Of a stretch of 64,000 nt of DNA, positions 23,525 through 33,568 are shown piece by piece. Each line of letters starts with the position of its first letter. The stretch's first letter is position 1. A program made the translations under genes and the position numbers. Source of the DNA: Armatimonadota bacterium (lineage in GTDB: Bacteria > Armatimonadota > Fimbriimonadia > Fimbriimonadales > Fimbriimonadaceae); NCBI GenBank assembly GCA_018268355.1, contig JAFDWR010000003.1, positions 124,001 to 188,000 of the forward strand. Direction: 5' to 3'. The notes below the pieces were generated by a model. That model saw only the letters and a list, made by a program, of their open reading frames with translations. It did not search any database and was not told where the DNA came from.

Positions 23525-24105
23525 CTTTTCTTCTTTGGCACGCCGCGGATCGTGAAGCAGTTGCGGCACCGCGCCTCATAACTCTCGGTTGCGCCGATGA
23601 GCACGATCGGATCGTCCCAGTGGGCAGGTCGGCCGTCGATGACCCGGTAGGTGTGGCTCGCCGGTTGGCCGCACTTCATGCAGATCGCCCGGAGCTTGAT
23701 CACCGAATCGGCAACCGCCATTAGCCTCGGCATCGGGCCGAACGGCTCGCGGCGAAAATCTTGGTCGAGCCCCGCGCAGATGACCTCTCGGCCCTTGTCT
23801 GCGATTTGGACGAGCGCATCGGCAAGGCTCTCGTCAAAGAACTGCGCCTCCTCGATGAGGACGGTCTGGGTATCGGCCTTGACCTTCGCGACGAGGTCGG
23901 CGACGCCGGTCACCGCAACAGCCGCGTGCTCGACGCCCATGTGGGTGACGACCGACGTTTCGTGATAGCGATTGTCGATCTTGGGCTTGAAAACCTGGAC
24001 GCGGCGCTTGGCATAGAGCGAGCGACGGGCAAGGCGGATGAGCTCTTCACTCTTTCCCGCAAACATCGAGCCGCAGATGACCGTGATTGAACCGAGGGGC
24101 TTCAT
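23521..24105 (-). CDS. tdk: Thymidine kinase (type II)
   Basis: This 194-residue protein has the P-loop CGSMFAGKSEELIR, the lasso-type LIEEAQFFDESL with the conserved acidic pair, AGLDQDFRREPFG and two Cys-x2-Cys pairs (CMKCG and CRNC) for structural zinc. It phosphorylates thymidine with ATP for salvage into dTMP. It lies downstream of a zinc-ribbon gene whose stop overlaps this start by four bases. Length and motif order are normal. Confidence 0.97.
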   Translation of the reverse strand: MKPLGSITVICGSMFAGKSEELIRLARRSLYAKRRVQVFKPKIDNRYHETSVVTHMGVEHAAVAVTGVADLVAKVKADTQTVLIEEAQFFDESLADALVQIADKGREVICAGLDQDFRREPFGPMPRLMAVADSVIKLRAICMKCGQPASHTYRVIDGRPAHWDDPIVLIGATESYEARCRNCFTIRGVPKKKS

Positions 24106-24416
24106 GGGTTTTCGTGCTCTGCCTCAAACAGCTGCTCCATCTCTTCTGAAGCGTCATCGTCAAGAGCGCGCCCCATCTCTTTAAGGGTTTCGCGCATCTC
24201 CGAAGGACTTTCGGGCTCGCCCCACGTTTCTACCCGGTCGGAGAGCTCATCGAGGCGGGCCTCTTCGCTTCTTCCGCGCCGAAACCGGCTCACCAGCCGC
24301 TTGACGTCTGCACTCCCGCACTTCGGACACTGGGCGTCGTCGCGTTCTTGGGTCATGCCAACGAGCACGTCGAACTTGGACCCACACGCGCTGCATCGGA
24401 ATTCGAAAATGGGCAC
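24102..24416 (-). CDS. FmdB-type zinc-ribbon protein
   Basis: Starting at the GTG at 24416 gives 104 residues opening VPIFEFRCSACGSKFDVLV. Together with QCPKCGSADVKRLVSRF this is a complete zinc ribbon of the FmdB regulatory family. The rest is an acidic, probably helical tail. Homologues are often small proteins of unknown regulatory function. An upstream extension to 24563 lacks family similarity and overlaps the divergent speE-like gene, so I rejected it. It overlaps tdk by four bases and is in one operon with it. Confidence 0.85.
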   Translation of the reverse strand: MPIFEFRCSACGSKFDVLVGMTQERDDAQCPKCGSADVKRLVSRFRRGRSEEARLDELSDRVETWGEPESPSEMRETLKEMGRALDDDASEEMEQLFEAEHENP

Positions 24417-24513
24417 GACGCGAAAGGAATACCCCGGATGTGAAGGTTTGATGATGCCGTGCGACCTGAGCGAAGGAGAGTCGATGCTGAGAGGGACTTT
24501 TTTGAACCCAAAT

Positions 24514-25461
24514 ATGTCAAAATCAGCGCCTATGTCCAGCGACGCAACCGGGATGTTCATCAACGAGACTCACACTTCTGCCGCTATCTGGCAGTACCGA
24601 GTCGAGAAGATGATTCTTGAGGGCAAGACCCAGTATCAGACCTACCAGATCGCCACCGTTCCGCGGTTTGGCAAGTCCCTCTTCCTGGACTACAACATCC
24701 AGACGTCGCTCCTCGACGAATACATCTTCCACGAGTGCATGAGCCAGCCCGCGATGACGCTCCACCCGAACCCACGCAAGGTCGTGGTTTGTGGCGGCGG
24801 CGAGGGCGCCACGCTCCGCGAGGCGCTCAAGCACAACACCGTTGATCAGGCCGTCATGGTCGACATCGACGAAGAGCTCGTCGATATGGTCAAGGTTCAC
24901 ATGCCCGAATGGCACCAGGGCGCCTTCGAGGATCCTCGGACGACCCTCCTCCACACCGATGCCCGCGCATGGCTCGCCGACCACAAGGGCGCTGGCTTTG
25001 ACGTGGTCCTCAGCGACCTGCCGAACCCCCACGAAGATGGCCCCGGCCAGTTCCTCTTCACCAAGGAGTACTTCCAGATCGCGGCCGACGCGATGAGCGA
25101 CGACGGCGTCTTTGCGATGCAGGCTGGCTCGGCGAACGAGAACTACCCCGCGTGCATGGCGAGCTGCATCAAGACGCTCGAGAGCATGAAGGAAGTCTTC
25201 CCCTACGTCGCGGGCTACTATGGCATCGTCTCGACCTTCTTCCAGCCGTGGGGATTTGTCCTTGCCTCGAAGAAGCACGACCCGATGGCCCTCACCGCCG
25301 AGGAGATTGCGAAGCGATTTGCCGCCCGAGGCGTGACGAACCGGTACTACACGCCGCGATTCCACCACGCGTGCTTCACGCTTCCGGAGTACCTGCTCCG
25401 ATCCGTGGAGACGGAAGCTCGGATCCTCACCGACGCCGAGCCGTTCGTCTGGACGGCCTAA
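24514..25461 (+). CDS. speE: Polyamine aminopropyltransferase (spermidine-synthase family)
   Basis: From the ATG at 24514 this encodes 315 residues. An alternative ATG at 24532 is equally possible. The family core is clear: [56 protein letters not shown] (the S-adenosyl binding glycine loop), [13 protein letters not shown] and the catalytic region [21 protein letters not shown]. The enzyme moves an aminopropyl group from decarboxylated S-adenosylmethionine to a diamine. The usual DP after the catalytic Asp168 is replaced by PNPHED, which may reflect an unusual amine substrate. No speD is visible. The stop interlocks with that of the convergent scoB. Confidence 0.92.
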   Translation: MSKSAPMSSDATGMFINETHTSAAIWQYRVEKMILEGKTQYQTYQIATVPRFGKSLFLDYNIQTSLLDEYIFHECMSQPAMTLHPNPRKVVVCGGGEGATLREALKHNTVDQAVMVDIDEELVDMVKVHMPEWHQGAFEDPRTTLLHTDARAWLADHKGAGFDVVLSDLPNPHEDGPGQFLFTKEYFQIAADAMSDDGVFAMQAGSANENYPACMASCIKTLESMKEVFPYVAGYYGIVSTFFQPWGFVLASKKHDPMALTAEEIAKRFAARGVTNRYYTPRFHHACFTLPEYLLRSVETEARILTDAEPFVWTA

Positions 25462-26117
25462 ACCGCGACCGTTCGAAGTTCGGGCGAGGTGGCATAAGCC
25501 GCCGCCGTTTTCGCCCGGACTTCTTCTTCCGTCACGCCGGGAGCGAGCTCAATCAGGGTCATGCCGACCCCTCGCTCGATCGAAAACACCGCGAGATCGG
25601 TGATGACGAGGTCAACGCAGGCCTTGCCGGTCAGCGGAAGGGTGCAAGCGGGAAGGATTTTCGACTCGCCCGCCTTGTTCGTGTGCTCCATGACCACGAC
25701 CACGCGGCGAACGCCGGCGACGAGGTCCATCGCGCCGCCCATTCCCTTCACCATCTTGCCGGGGATCATCCAGTTGGCAAGGTCGCCTTCCTGACTGACT
25801 TCCATCGCGCCGAGAATCGATAGATTGATGTGGCCGCCGCGGATCATCGCAAAGCTGTCCGCACTGCTGAAATAGCTGCTGCCCGGGATCTCGGTGATCG
25901 TCTGCTTGCCCGCATTCACGAGGTCGGGATCTTCCTCGCCCTCAAACGGGAACGGCCCCATGCCGAGCATCCCGTTCTCGCTCTGGAGGACGACGTCCAT
26001 CCCGTCAAGAATGAAGTTCGCGACCAATGTCGGAATCCCAATCCCAAGATTCACGTAAAATCCGTCTCGGAGCTCTTGCGCCGCGCGCATCGCCAATTGA
26101 TCTCGGGAAAGAGGCAT
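25458..26117 (-). CDS. scoB: 3-oxoacid CoA-transferase subunit B
   Basis: This 219-residue protein has the beta-subunit signature [14 protein letters not shown] and [12 protein letters not shown], where the Glu of SENG carries the CoA thioester in this family. [18 protein letters not shown] and [10 protein letters not shown] follow. It transfers CoA from succinyl-CoA or acetyl-CoA to a 3-oxoacid together with subunit A. Subunit A is not adjacent but 14 kb away on the other strand. The ATG is two bases from the divergent ATG of the transpeptidase gene. A TAAATT box (26129-26124) six bases upstream lies inside that gene. Confidence 0.95.
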   Translation of the reverse strand: MPLSRDQLAMRAAQELRDGFYVNLGIGIPTLVANFILDGMDVVLQSENGMLGMGPFPFEGEEDPDLVNAGKQTITEIPGSSYFSSADSFAMIRGGHINLSILGAMEVSQEGDLANWMIPGKMVKGMGGAMDLVAGVRRVVVVMEHTNKAGESKILPACTLPLTGKACVDLVITDLAVFSIERGVGMTLIELAPGVTEEEVRAKTAAAYATSPELRTVAV

Positions 26118-26129
26118 TTATGAAATTTA
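26115..26129. promoter_or_regulatory. Back-to-back start codons with embedded -10 box
   Basis: The minus-strand scoB ATG (26117-26115) and the plus-strand transpeptidase ATG (26120-26122) are separated by TT only. TAAATT on the minus strand (26129-26124) lies over codons 2-4 of the transpeptidase gene. The plus gene has GGGAAAGAGG as ribosome binding site inside scoB. Confidence 0.5.
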
Positions 26130-26872
26130 CCGCGAACGGACCCTTTGGAACCAAGTTCTGGCTCAGGGGCCTCTTGCTGCTTGCCACGATGCTCCTTGCT
26201 TGGAAGTCTATGAGCCAAACCACCGACCGCGTCGCCCTCGCCCGTCAGCACAAAGGGGCCGTGGTGGCAAAGCTTCTCAAGGACGCCAAGCTCCCCAACC
26301 CTTGTCCCTCGATCTTTTTCCGCGCCTTCAAAATGGAAGGGACCCTCGAGATTTGGGGTTCAGCAAAGGGCGGCGAGTATCGCCTGATCCAAACGTACAC
26401 CGTGGCCAAGCAATCCGGGATCGCGGGGCCGAAGCGCCAGGAAGGTGATGGCCAGGTTCCCGAAGGCGTCTACACGATCAATCGCTTTAACCCAAAGTCG
26501 AGCTACTACCTGAGCCTCGGCCTGGACTATCCGAACGCGAGCGACCTCATCCGCACCGCGAACAAGGAGGCGCCGGGGTCCGACATCTTCATCCACGGCA
26601 ACACGGTGAGCATTGGCTGCCTCGCGATGACCGACCCGATCATTGAGGAGATTTATCTTCTTGCCTTGATGGGCAAAGCCAAGGGAATTCCCGTCCACAT
26701 CTTCCCTGCGCGGATGAAAGGGCCGCGCTATGCCGAGCTACGCGAGGCGAATTCTGCCCATCTGGGCTTCTGGGATGAACTCCAGCCGATCTTTCTCGCC
26801 TTTGAAAAAACTCGGCGCGTTCCCAAGGTCAGGGTCACGCCGAGCGGGGCTTATCAGATTGTCGGGAGCTAG
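26120..26872 (+). CDS. L,D-transpeptidase family protein (YafK-like)
   Basis: From the ATG at 26120, preceded by AAAGAGG, this encodes 250 residues with an N-terminal membrane anchor (about 16-32). The catalytic YkuD-type motif is [13 protein letters not shown], with His159 and Cys167. [22 protein letters not shown] lies before it and matches the YafK/DpaA branch. These enzymes form or cleave bonds at meso-diaminopimelate in peptidoglycan, for example in lipoprotein attachment or release, and act outside the cytoplasmic membrane. The stop interlocks with that of the chemoreceptor gene. Confidence 0.9.
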   Translation: MKFTANGPFGTKFWLRGLLLLATMLLAWKSMSQTTDRVALARQHKGAVVAKLLKDAKLPNPCPSIFFRAFKMEGTLEIWGSAKGGEYRLIQTYTVAKQSGIAGPKRQEGDGQVPEGVYTINRFNPKSSYYLSLGLDYPNASDLIRTANKEAPGSDIFIHGNTVSIGCLAMTDPIIEEIYLLALMGKAKGIPVHIFPARMKGPRYAELREANSAHLGFWDELQPIFLAFEKTRRVPKVRVTPSGAYQIVGS

Positions 26873-28905
26873 GCGGCTCGTCGACGGCGGGGTGGTGCCT
26901 GATCGGCGCGTGTGCGCCGTCGGGTCGGTGCGGGCTCGGCTTGCGTCACCGCGAGCGAATCAAGCCGCTTGAGCTGGAGCGTCGGTTCCGGTTCTTCGAC
27001 GGTTTCGACGACCACCGAATCCACCTGGAAGAAGCCCAGCTTGTCGGTGAGGCCATCGACCTCCTTCTGGAGCGAAACGCACTTCTTGGCGATCGACTGC
27101 ATCTTTGCGCCCTCGGCCACCGCGACCTCGCGGATGCTGCTTGCGGCGGCGAGGCTGGCCCGCGAGCTGTCGACGACCTTGCTGATTGACTGCTGAAGGT
27201 CTTCGCAGGTGGCGGCCATCTCCTGGGCACATGCGCTCGATTCCTCCGCCACTGCGGCGATGTTTTCCACGTCCGAGAGCGAATTCTCAATCGCCGACTG
27301 GATCATCTGCGCACCGTGGCGACCCTGCTCGACCGTCGCGGCAATCGACCGCATCGAATCGAGAATCGCGTTCACCGAGCTTGACGCCTCGAACGATCGT
27401 TGAGCGCCGGTTTCAATCGAGCTCGTCGCTCGATGGATAGCCTGGGTCGCCGCGTTGACGCGATCCTGGGTTTGGTCGATGATCTGCTGAACTTGGGCCG
27501 CCGAATCGCTACATCGCTCGGCGAGCTTGCGGACCTCTTCCGCGACGACGGCAAATCCCTTACCGTGCTCACCCGCTCTGGCCGCCTCAATCGCGGCGTT
27601 CAAAGCGAGGAGGTTGGTCTGCTCGGCGATGTCTTGAATCGTTTGGACAATCGCGCCGACCGAGCTGCTCATCGCGTGGAGCTCTTCGATCTGAACCGCG
27701 GCCTGCTGGGCTTCGACCTGGATCTCTTCCATCGCAGAACGGGCACTTCCGAGCGCGGTTTCGCAGTGGTCGCCGCTCTCGCGGGCTTGCTTGGCCGCTT
27801 GGTCGGCAAGGTCGATCGCAGTGGCCATTTCGTCGGCACTCGCGGCCATCGTCCGCATGTTGGCGGCGGCACGCTCGGCAGAGTGAGCGGTGGTTTCGGC
27901 GCCCGAAGCCACTTCCGAAACCGCAGTGTTCACCGCGCTGGCCTGGCGATTCATTTCGCCCAGGGTCTCGACGTCTTCGGTAAAGCGTCGGTGCATCGCC
28001 TCGATGTCCTGCACATTGGCCTTGCTTCGCTTGGCCATGTTGAGGACGACACTCGTGAAGTCCTTCGTGAAGGCACGCAGCCGCTGGGAGACCGACGTTG
28101 CCGAGCTTACGGTCGAGCCGAGCTTGGTCAGCGATTGGTCGAGGCTGGTTGCCATCAAACCGACCTCGTCATGACCCTTCTGGTTCAGGCGGACGGTGAG
28201 GTCGCCCTCTTCGGTCTTCGACAGCGCCTGCGAGACGAGCTTGACCGGCCGAACGACCATCCGCATGAACGTCCAGAAGGTCAGGAGTGCGGTGACGAGG
28301 AATCCAATCAAGGCATAGATACTGCGCTGTTGTGCGTCACGCGATGCCTTGTCGATTCGGGCAACCGTCTTGGAACGCAGGTCTCGAATCTGTTCTTGGG
28401 CCTTCACGAGCAGCGCTTGGAGCTTAAATCGAGCAGGTTGATACTTGGTCGTGAAGATCTCTTGGGCACCCTTGATGTCCCCTTTGCCAGCGAGCTCGAT
28501 TGCCTGGTTCTCGAGCGGGTTACAAACCTCTTCGTCGAGCGTTTGGGCTTCTTGCAGGGTGGCGAGAACGCTGTTCGACCCTGGGAGCTGCTTGATCAGC
28601 CCGATGGCCTGGTCAAACGTCTCCCCCGCATGGTCGTCGGCTTCGATTTTGAGTCGCTTGTTCTCTTCGGACGGATTCATGCCGTAGAGCAGCGTGTAAT
28701 TGGCCATGAGGAGCGAGTAGCGGTTCAAATCGCCGAGGAAGCTATTCGACCGATACAGGTTCTTCATGTCCACGTCGATCGACCGCTTGGTGCTCGCTGC
28801 CGAGGATGCCAGCTCATACCAAACAAACCCACCTGCGGCACTCAGAAGAAAGAGTCCAACGCCCAGCTTGACGCCCAGTTTCCAATCGCGAAGTCGAAGT
28901 CTCAT
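26869..28905 (-). CDS. Methyl-accepting chemotaxis protein
   Basis: This 678-residue protein has a first transmembrane helix at about 10-30 and a periplasmic four-helix-bundle-like sensor to about 190. A second transmembrane helix lies at about 191-215, followed by a HAMP linker. The signalling domain carries the conserved hairpin tip around [20 protein letters not shown] and [16 protein letters not shown]. The C-terminus ends in a basic, proline-containing tail (APPRRRRAA) rather than a CheR-binding pentapeptide. It would signal through CheA/CheW, none of which is in the window. It stands alone, convergent with the transpeptidase gene. The large open frame on the opposite strand is a shadow. 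Confidence 0.95.
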   Translation of the reverse strand: MRLRLRDWKLGVKLGVGLFLLSAAGGFVWYELASSAASTKRSIDVDMKNLYRSNSFLGDLNRYSLLMANYTLLYGMNPSEENKRLKIEADDHAGETFDQAIGLIKQLPGSNSVLATLQEAQTLDEEVCNPLENQAIELAGKGDIKGAQEIFTTKYQPARFKLQALLVKAQEQIRDLRSKTVARIDKASRDAQQRSIYALIGFLVTALLTFWTFMRMVVRPVKLVSQALSKTEEGDLTVRLNQKGHDEVGLMATSLDQSLTKLGSTVSSATSVSQRLRAFTKDFTSVVLNMAKRSKANVQDIEAMHRRFTEDVETLGEMNRQASAVNTAVSEVASGAETTAHSAERAAANMRTMAASADEMATAIDLADQAAKQARESGDHCETALGSARSAMEEIQVEAQQAAVQIEELHAMSSSVGAIVQTIQDIAEQTNLLALNAAIEAARAGEHGKGFAVVAEEVRKLAERCSDSAAQVQQIIDQTQDRVNAATQAIHRATSSIETGAQRSFEASSSVNAILDSMRSIAATVEQGRHGAQMIQSAIENSLSDVENIAAVAEESSACAQEMAATCEDLQQSISKVVDSSRASLAAASSIREVAVAEGAKMQSIAKKCVSLQKEVDGLTDKLGFFQVDSVVVETVEEPEPTLQLKRLDSLAVTQAEPAPTRRRTRADQAPPRRRRAA

Positions 28906-28984
28906 GACAATCCCAAGTAAGAATGTCGGTTGAGAACAGGGGGCTTCGCGCAGAGTCCTTGCGTAAGTTTCGGCAAGAATGCGC

Positions 28985-30781
28985 CTATTCAGCGACCTTA
29001 AGTACGCTCAAGAACGCTTCCTGGGGCAGCTCGATGGAGCCGATCTGCTTCATCCGCTTCTTGCCTTCCTTTTGCTTTTCAAGCAGCTTTCGCTTTCGCG
29101 TGATGTCTCCGCCATAGCACTTGGCGATGACGTTCTTTCGGAACGGCTTGATCGTGTCGGCGGAGATGATCTTCGCGCCGATCGCGGCTTGGACGCGGAC
29201 TTCGTATTGCTGGCGCGGAACGACCTTTCGCAGCTGCTCGACCATCGCCTTGCCGCGCGAGTAGGCGAACGTGCGGTGAACGATGAAGCTCAGCGCGTCG
29301 ACCATGTCGCCGTTGAGGAGGATGTCGACCTTGACGAGGTCCGACAGCTGGTAGTCATCGAGGTCGTAGTCGAACGACGCGTAGCCACGTGTCGAGCTCT
29401 TCAGCTTGTCAAAGAAGTCGAGGAGGATTTCACCGAGTGGCAGCTGGTAGTAGAGGATCACGCGCTGGGGCGTGGGGTACTCGGTCTTCTTGTAAGTGCC
29501 GCGTCGCTCTTGGCAAAGGGTCATGACCGCGCCGACATACTCATTTGGCACCATGATCGTCGCGCTGACGGTGGGTTCTTCGACCGCGGCGATCTCGTTC
29601 TGGTCCGGCCACTCGGCAGGGTTGGAAATGTGCAGTTCCTCGCCCGACTTCGTCGTCACCTTGTAGTCCACGCTCGGTGCGGTGAGGATCAGTTCGAGGC
29701 CAAATTCGCGTTCCAAGCGCTCGCGGGCAATCTCCATGTGGAGGAGGCCAAGGAACCCGCATCGGAAGCCAAATCCAAGCGCGGCCGACGTCTCGGGCTC
29801 GAAGTCGAGGGCGGCGTCGTTGAGGCGCAGCTTCTCGATCGCGTCGCGAAGCTCGTCGTACTTGTCGCCGTCGGTGGGATAAAGGCCGCAGAAGACCATG
29901 CTGAGCGCCTTGCGGTAGCCGGGAAGAGCCTCAGTTGCGTGGTGATTGACGAGCGTGATCGTGTCGCCGACTTGGGCATCGCCAATCGACTTCATGGCCG
30001 CGGTCAAGAAGCCGACCTCGCCACATTCTAAGCCGTCGTTGACCTGGAGTCCCGGCGAGAAGACGCCGGTGCTATCGACGTCGAACGCGCTGCCCGCCGC
30101 CATCATCTGGATCTTGTCGCCCTTCTTCACCGAGCCGTCTTTAACTCGGATATAGGCAACCGCGCCTTGATAGCTGTCGAAGTGCGAGTCGTAAATCAGG
30201 GCTCGGAGCGGGGCCTCAGGCTTGCCTGCGGGTGGAGGAACACGCTGGACGACGGCCTCGAGGATCTCGTCGATGCCGATGCCCGCCTTCGCGCTGCAGA
30301 GGATCGCGTCGCTCGCATCAATCGCGACCGCCGATTCGACCTCTTCCCTTGCCCGCTCGGGGTCCGCGTGGGGAAGGTCGATCTTGTTGATCACGGGGAT
30401 GATCTCAAGGTTTTGGTTCATCGCCATGCTCGCGTTGGCGATGGTTTGGGCTTCGACGCCCTGGCTTGCGTCCACGACGAGCAGGGCACCTTCACAGGCG
30501 GCCAAGGCGCGGGAGACTTCGTAGGTGAAGTCCACGTGGCCCGGCGTGTCAATGAGGTTCAGCTGGTAGGTCTGGCCGTCCGAAGCCTTGTAGTTCAGCC
30601 GGACCGCGGCCATCTTGATCGTGATGCCGCGCTCGCGCTCGATATCCATCGAGTCGAGCATCTGCTCTTGGGCCGAACCACGAATGGCACCACAGCGCTC
30701 AATCAATCGGTCGGCGAGGGTGCTCTTGCCGTGATCGATGTGCGCGATGATACAGAAATTCCGGATGCGGGACTGATCCAT
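28985..30781 (-). CDS. lepA: Translation elongation factor 4 (LepA)
   Basis: This 598-residue GTPase begins [20 protein letters not shown] and has the G motifs DTPGHVDF and NKIDLP. The distinctive LepA C-terminal domain includes [15 protein letters not shown] and ends [18 protein letters not shown]. LepA binds ribosomes and promotes back-translocation or helps initiation and assembly. Length and motifs are typical. The start is a clear ATG. A TAAACT box lies about 19 bases before it, so a short leader is likely. Confidence 0.98.
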   Translation of the reverse strand: MDQSRIRNFCIIAHIDHGKSTLADRLIERCGAIRGSAQEQMLDSMDIERERGITIKMAAVRLNYKASDGQTYQLNLIDTPGHVDFTYEVSRALAACEGALLVVDASQGVEAQTIANASMAMNQNLEIIPVINKIDLPHADPERAREEVESAVAIDASDAILCSAKAGIGIDEILEAVVQRVPPPAGKPEAPLRALIYDSHFDSYQGAVAYIRVKDGSVKKGDKIQMMAAGSAFDVDSTGVFSPGLQVNDGLECGEVGFLTAAMKSIGDAQVGDTITLVNHHATEALPGYRKALSMVFCGLYPTDGDKYDELRDAIEKLRLNDAALDFEPETSAALGFGFRCGFLGLLHMEIARERLEREFGLELILTAPSVDYKVTTKSGEELHISNPAEWPDQNEIAAVEEPTVSATIMVPNEYVGAVMTLCQERRGTYKKTEYPTPQRVILYYQLPLGEILLDFFDKLKSSTRGYASFDYDLDDYQLSDLVKVDILLNGDMVDALSFIVHRTFAYSRGKAMVEQLRKVVPRQQYEVRVQAAIGAKIISADTIKPFRKNVIAKCYGGDITRKRKLLEKQKEGKKRMKQIGSIELPQEAFLSVLKVAE

Positions 30782-30831
30782 AGGTGGGGCCAGTTCGAGA
30801 GTTTACCGCCCGGACCCGGTTGGATCGCGAA

Positions 30832-31260
30832 CTAAGGTTCGACGACCACCAGAACTTGGCCTTCGCTCACTTGTTGTCCGACCGAAACTGGTACCGACTT
30901 CACGGTGCCATCGGTCGGCGCAAGGAACGGCTGCTGGGTCTTCATCGCCTCAAGAACGACGAGCCGCTCGCCCTTCGTCACCGCCTGTCCTTCTTCGACG
31001 AGCACGGCAACGATTGCTCCCGGCATCGGTGCGGTGAGGGTGCCTGCCGCCGCCGCGCCTGCGCCGCCTGCTCGGCGTCGCTGCTTCTCGACCACATATT
31101 GCCGACCCTGGTAGCTCACGAGGACTTGATCGCCTCGCTTCACCGCCACTGCGGTGCGGCGTTCGCCATCCACGCGGACCACGAGCTGTTCGCCCGAGGC
31201 TTCAACGTTCACCCCTGCATCGAGGAGTTCAACCTCTTCACCGTTGACAATGCGCTTCAT
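30832..31260 (-). CDS. Biotin carboxyl carrier protein
   Basis: This 142-residue protein has a beta-rich N-terminal half, an Ala/Gly linker (about 64-73), and a biotinyl domain with APMPGAIVAVLVEEGQ and the EAMKTQ motif carrying Lys107. It shuttles CO2 in a biotin-dependent carboxylase. No carboxylase or transcarboxylase subunit is adjacent, so I cannot tell whether it serves acetyl-CoA carboxylase or a propionyl/methylcrotonyl-type enzyme. The short spacing and shape are closer to the second type. Its start overlaps the stop of the upstream amidotransferase gene by four bases. Confidence 0.9.
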   Translation of the reverse strand: MKRIVNGEEVELLDAGVNVEASGEQLVVRVDGERRTAVAVKRGDQVLVSYQGRQYVVEKQRRRAGGAGAAAAGTLTAPMPGAIVAVLVEEGQAVTKGERLVVLEAMKTQQPFLAPTDGTVKSVPVSVGQQVSEGQVLVVVEP

Positions 31261-31976
31261 GCCCTGACTCCATGCTTGGATTCGGCATAGGCCCTGGCGG
31301 CGGCGACGAACTTGGCGAAAATGCTCTGGGTCGCGCTGTCGTCAGGGGTGCGCTCGGGGTGCCACTGGACGCCAAAGACCCACGGCCTGCCCGAAAGCTC
31401 AATCGCTTCGACGGTGCCGTCTTCGGCGTGGCCGACGACGGTCACATCAGCACCCGGCCGACCGATCGCCTGATGGTGATAGCTCTTGCCCTCAATCGCA
31501 GTCTGACCCGCCACTCCGGCCAGTCGGCTGTCGGCGTCGAGCGAATACGCCTGCAGGGTCCCGCCCGAGTGCTCGCCGTGATAGACGACGTCGGGTAAGT
31601 GCTGGATCAGCGTGCCGCCCTGCACCACATTGAGGAACTGGCAGCCGTAGCAAATGCCGAGGATCGGAAGGTCCGCGCTCACCGCCTGATAAAGCTTCTT
31701 CTCAACGCCAAACCGTGCGGGATCGCCGAGTTCGACCTCGGGATGGTTCTCCTCGCCGAATTCGCGCGCGTCGATGTCGGCCCCGCCCGGGATCAGCCAG
31801 CCGTGGATGATCTCGGCAAGCGGCGAAGGGTCCGCCATTGGCGGAATCAACAGCGGAATGCCACCCGCCTTTTCGACCTCCTCGGCGTAGTTCCAGTTCA
31901 GCGCGAGGCTGCCCCGCGACCGAGGGTTTGACGGGTCAAACTTCGCTTCGACGGTGATTCCGATGATCGGCTTCAT
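31257..31976 (-). CDS. Gamma-glutamyl-GABA hydrolase-like class I glutamine amidotransferase (PuuD family)
   Basis: This 239-residue protein has the family start KPIIGITVEA, the PGGADIDAREFGEE loop, the nucleophile elbow GICYGCQFLNVVQGG and the triad region GVQWHPERT. PuuD-type enzymes release glutamate from gamma-glutamyl amides such as gamma-glutamyl-GABA in polyamine breakdown. Relatives act on other gamma-glutamyl compounds. It sits six bases after the E2 acyltransferase gene on the same strand. No puuA-like ligase is visible, so the substrate is open. Confidence 0.9.
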   Translation of the reverse strand: MKPIIGITVEAKFDPSNPRSRGSLALNWNYAEEVEKAGGIPLLIPPMADPSPLAEIIHGWLIPGGADIDAREFGEENHPEVELGDPARFGVEKKLYQAVSADLPILGICYGCQFLNVVQGGTLIQHLPDVVYHGEHSGGTLQAYSLDADSRLAGVAGQTAIEGKSYHHQAIGRPGADVTVVGHAEDGTVEAIELSGRPWVFGVQWHPERTPDDSATQSIFAKFVAAARAYAESKHGVRA

Positions 31977-31982
31977 GGCAGT

Positions 31983-33479
31983 TTAGAGGGTGATCAGCGT
32001 CCGAACCGCCTCGACCGTCGACTTGATGTCGGCCATGAAGTTCGCCGCCGCCGCGCCGTTGAGCACGCGGTGGTCGAACGTGAGGCCCAGGTTGCACGTT
32101 CGCTGGAGGTGAAGCTCGCTCGTATTCTGCCGGAGGCCGTTGTAAACCTCACCGATGAAGAGCGTGGCGACGGACGGAGGCACAACGACCGGAACCGCAT
32201 CGCGGAGGCCGTAGTTCTGCATGTTGGTCAGCGAGATCGTGACCGTCTCGTTCGCTTGATCCTTGCCAGATCGAGCGAGGTCGATCTTGGCCCGTGCCTC
32301 ATCGGCAAACTCGCGGAACGAGAGCGCATCGCTCTTTTCGACAACGGCAATGACAAGCTCGCCGCCTTCGAGGGCGACCGCAATGCCCAGGTTCGCGTGG
32401 TCATAGGTGCGGTAGGTGTCGTCGCCGCGCATCGCGGTCCGGAACTGCGGATACTTCTCGAGGACGCGAGAGACGCAGTAGGCGAACATCGTGAAGGTGC
32501 TCGGCTGGAAGTCTCCGCCCTTCGCCTTGACCTCAGCGCGCAGGGCCTCGATGGGCTCCCAGTTCACCGCGACCGAGATCGTGCCCGGAACGACGAGTTC
32601 GTTGCCGCGCACCATGCGGCTGTTCAGCACGCGCTGCTTCGAGCTGACCGGCGTGTCGGTGTAGCCCTGACCCTTCGTCGGAGCGGCGGTGCTGGCGCTG
32701 CCCCCTGCGAGGTAGGCATCGACGTCTTCCGGCATGAGCTTGGAGCCGGCGGCGGGAAGCGTAACGAGGGTGGCTTCGTCGATTCCCTTCTCTTTGGCGT
32801 AGGCCCGGGTTCGGGGCGGAATCGCGCGAAGATCGTGGCTGGCGGCGGGGCGCGCTGCGGTCGAAGGTGCGGCAGCGGCAGGTGCCGAGGCGGGAGCAGC
32901 CGGTGCATGGGCGACGGGAGCAGCCGTCGCAGCGGCCGACGTCAGTCGAACGACGCCCACTTGGCCACCGATCGGCAGGACGGTGTCAATCGGGGCCGAC
33001 CACGAGACGAGGACGCCATCGTAGGGCGATTCAACGTCCATGACCGCCTTGTCGGTCTCCATTTGGTAAATCGGTTCGTCGCGCTTGATCGTGTCGCCGG
33101 GGTTCTTTAGGGTGGCGACAAGGCGAGCCTCTTGGAGGCCTTCGCCAATCGCGGGGATCATGAGCGGGACTTCCTCGCCAGCCTGGGCGGAACCGGATGC
33201 GGCGGGTGCAGGTGCGGCAGCGGGCGCTTCGCCGGCTTCAACCACTTCCATCTTCGCGATTTCGGCGCCAATCGGCATCACGGTATCGACCGGGGCAAGC
33301 CATTCGACGATAACGCCCTCGTAAGGCGACTCGACGTCCATGACCGCCTTGTCAGTCTCCATCTGATAGATGGGCTCATCACGCCGCACCCTGTCACCCG
33401 GATTCTTCAGGGTCGCCACGAGACGGGCTTCCTGAAGCCCCTCGCCAATCGCTGGAATATGAACGGAAACAATCGCCAT
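31983..33479 (-). CDS. 2-oxoacid dehydrogenase E2 acyltransferase with two lipoyl domains
   Basis: From the ATG at 33479 the product has 498 residues. Two lipoyl domains (about 1-80 and 102-180) are almost identical in protein sequence, each with ETDKAVMD, lipoyl lysines Lys44 and Lys144. Their DNA has drifted at silent sites. An Ala/Pro linker, a peripheral-subunit-binding domain (about 228-265, AIPPRTRAYAKEKGID) and the catalytic domain follow. The active-site motif reads DHRVLNG (His470, Asn474) where HxxxDG is usual. E1 and E3 are not in the window, so pyruvate, 2-oxoglutarate and branched-chain complexes are all possible. The neighbouring genes downstream are an amidotransferase and a biotin carrier. 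Confidence 0.92.
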   Translation of the reverse strand: MAIVSVHIPAIGEGLQEARLVATLKNPGDRVRRDEPIYQMETDKAVMDVESPYEGVIVEWLAPVDTVMPIGAEIAKMEVVEAGEAPAAAPAPAASGSAQAGEEVPLMIPAIGEGLQEARLVATLKNPGDTIKRDEPIYQMETDKAVMDVESPYDGVLVSWSAPIDTVLPIGGQVGVVRLTSAAATAAPVAHAPAAPASAPAAAAPSTAARPAASHDLRAIPPRTRAYAKEKGIDEATLVTLPAAGSKLMPEDVDAYLAGGSASTAAPTKGQGYTDTPVSSKQRVLNSRMVRGNELVVPGTISVAVNWEPIEALRAEVKAKGGDFQPSTFTMFAYCVSRVLEKYPQFRTAMRGDDTYRTYDHANLGIAVALEGGELVIAVVEKSDALSFREFADEARAKIDLARSGKDQANETVTISLTNMQNYGLRDAVPVVVPPSVATLFIGEVYNGLRQNTSELHLQRTCNLGLTFDHRVLNGAAAANFMADIKSTVEAVRTLITL

Positions 33480-33555
33480 TGACCTACAGATTCTCCGCTT
33501 TGAAGTGTGACCCATCCAGGATCGAAACTGCCGCCGTGGTGCCGATAACCCCCGC

Positions 33556-33561
33556 TATAAT
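33556..33561 (+). promoter_or_regulatory. TATAAT box of a leaderless TPR gene
   Basis: A perfect TATAAT ends seven bases before the ATG at 33569. No -35 box is evident. It fixes the start downstream of the two other in-frame ATG codons. Confidence 0.6.
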
Positions 33562-33568
33562 GTCAGGT

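Noticed and set aside
24301-24513. Upstream extension of speE to 386 residues
   Set aside because: The added residues have no family similarity and lie over the divergent zinc-ribbon gene.
27400-28920. 506-codon plus-strand frame
   Set aside because: It is antisense to the chemoreceptor. Composition and lack of motifs mark it as a shadow.
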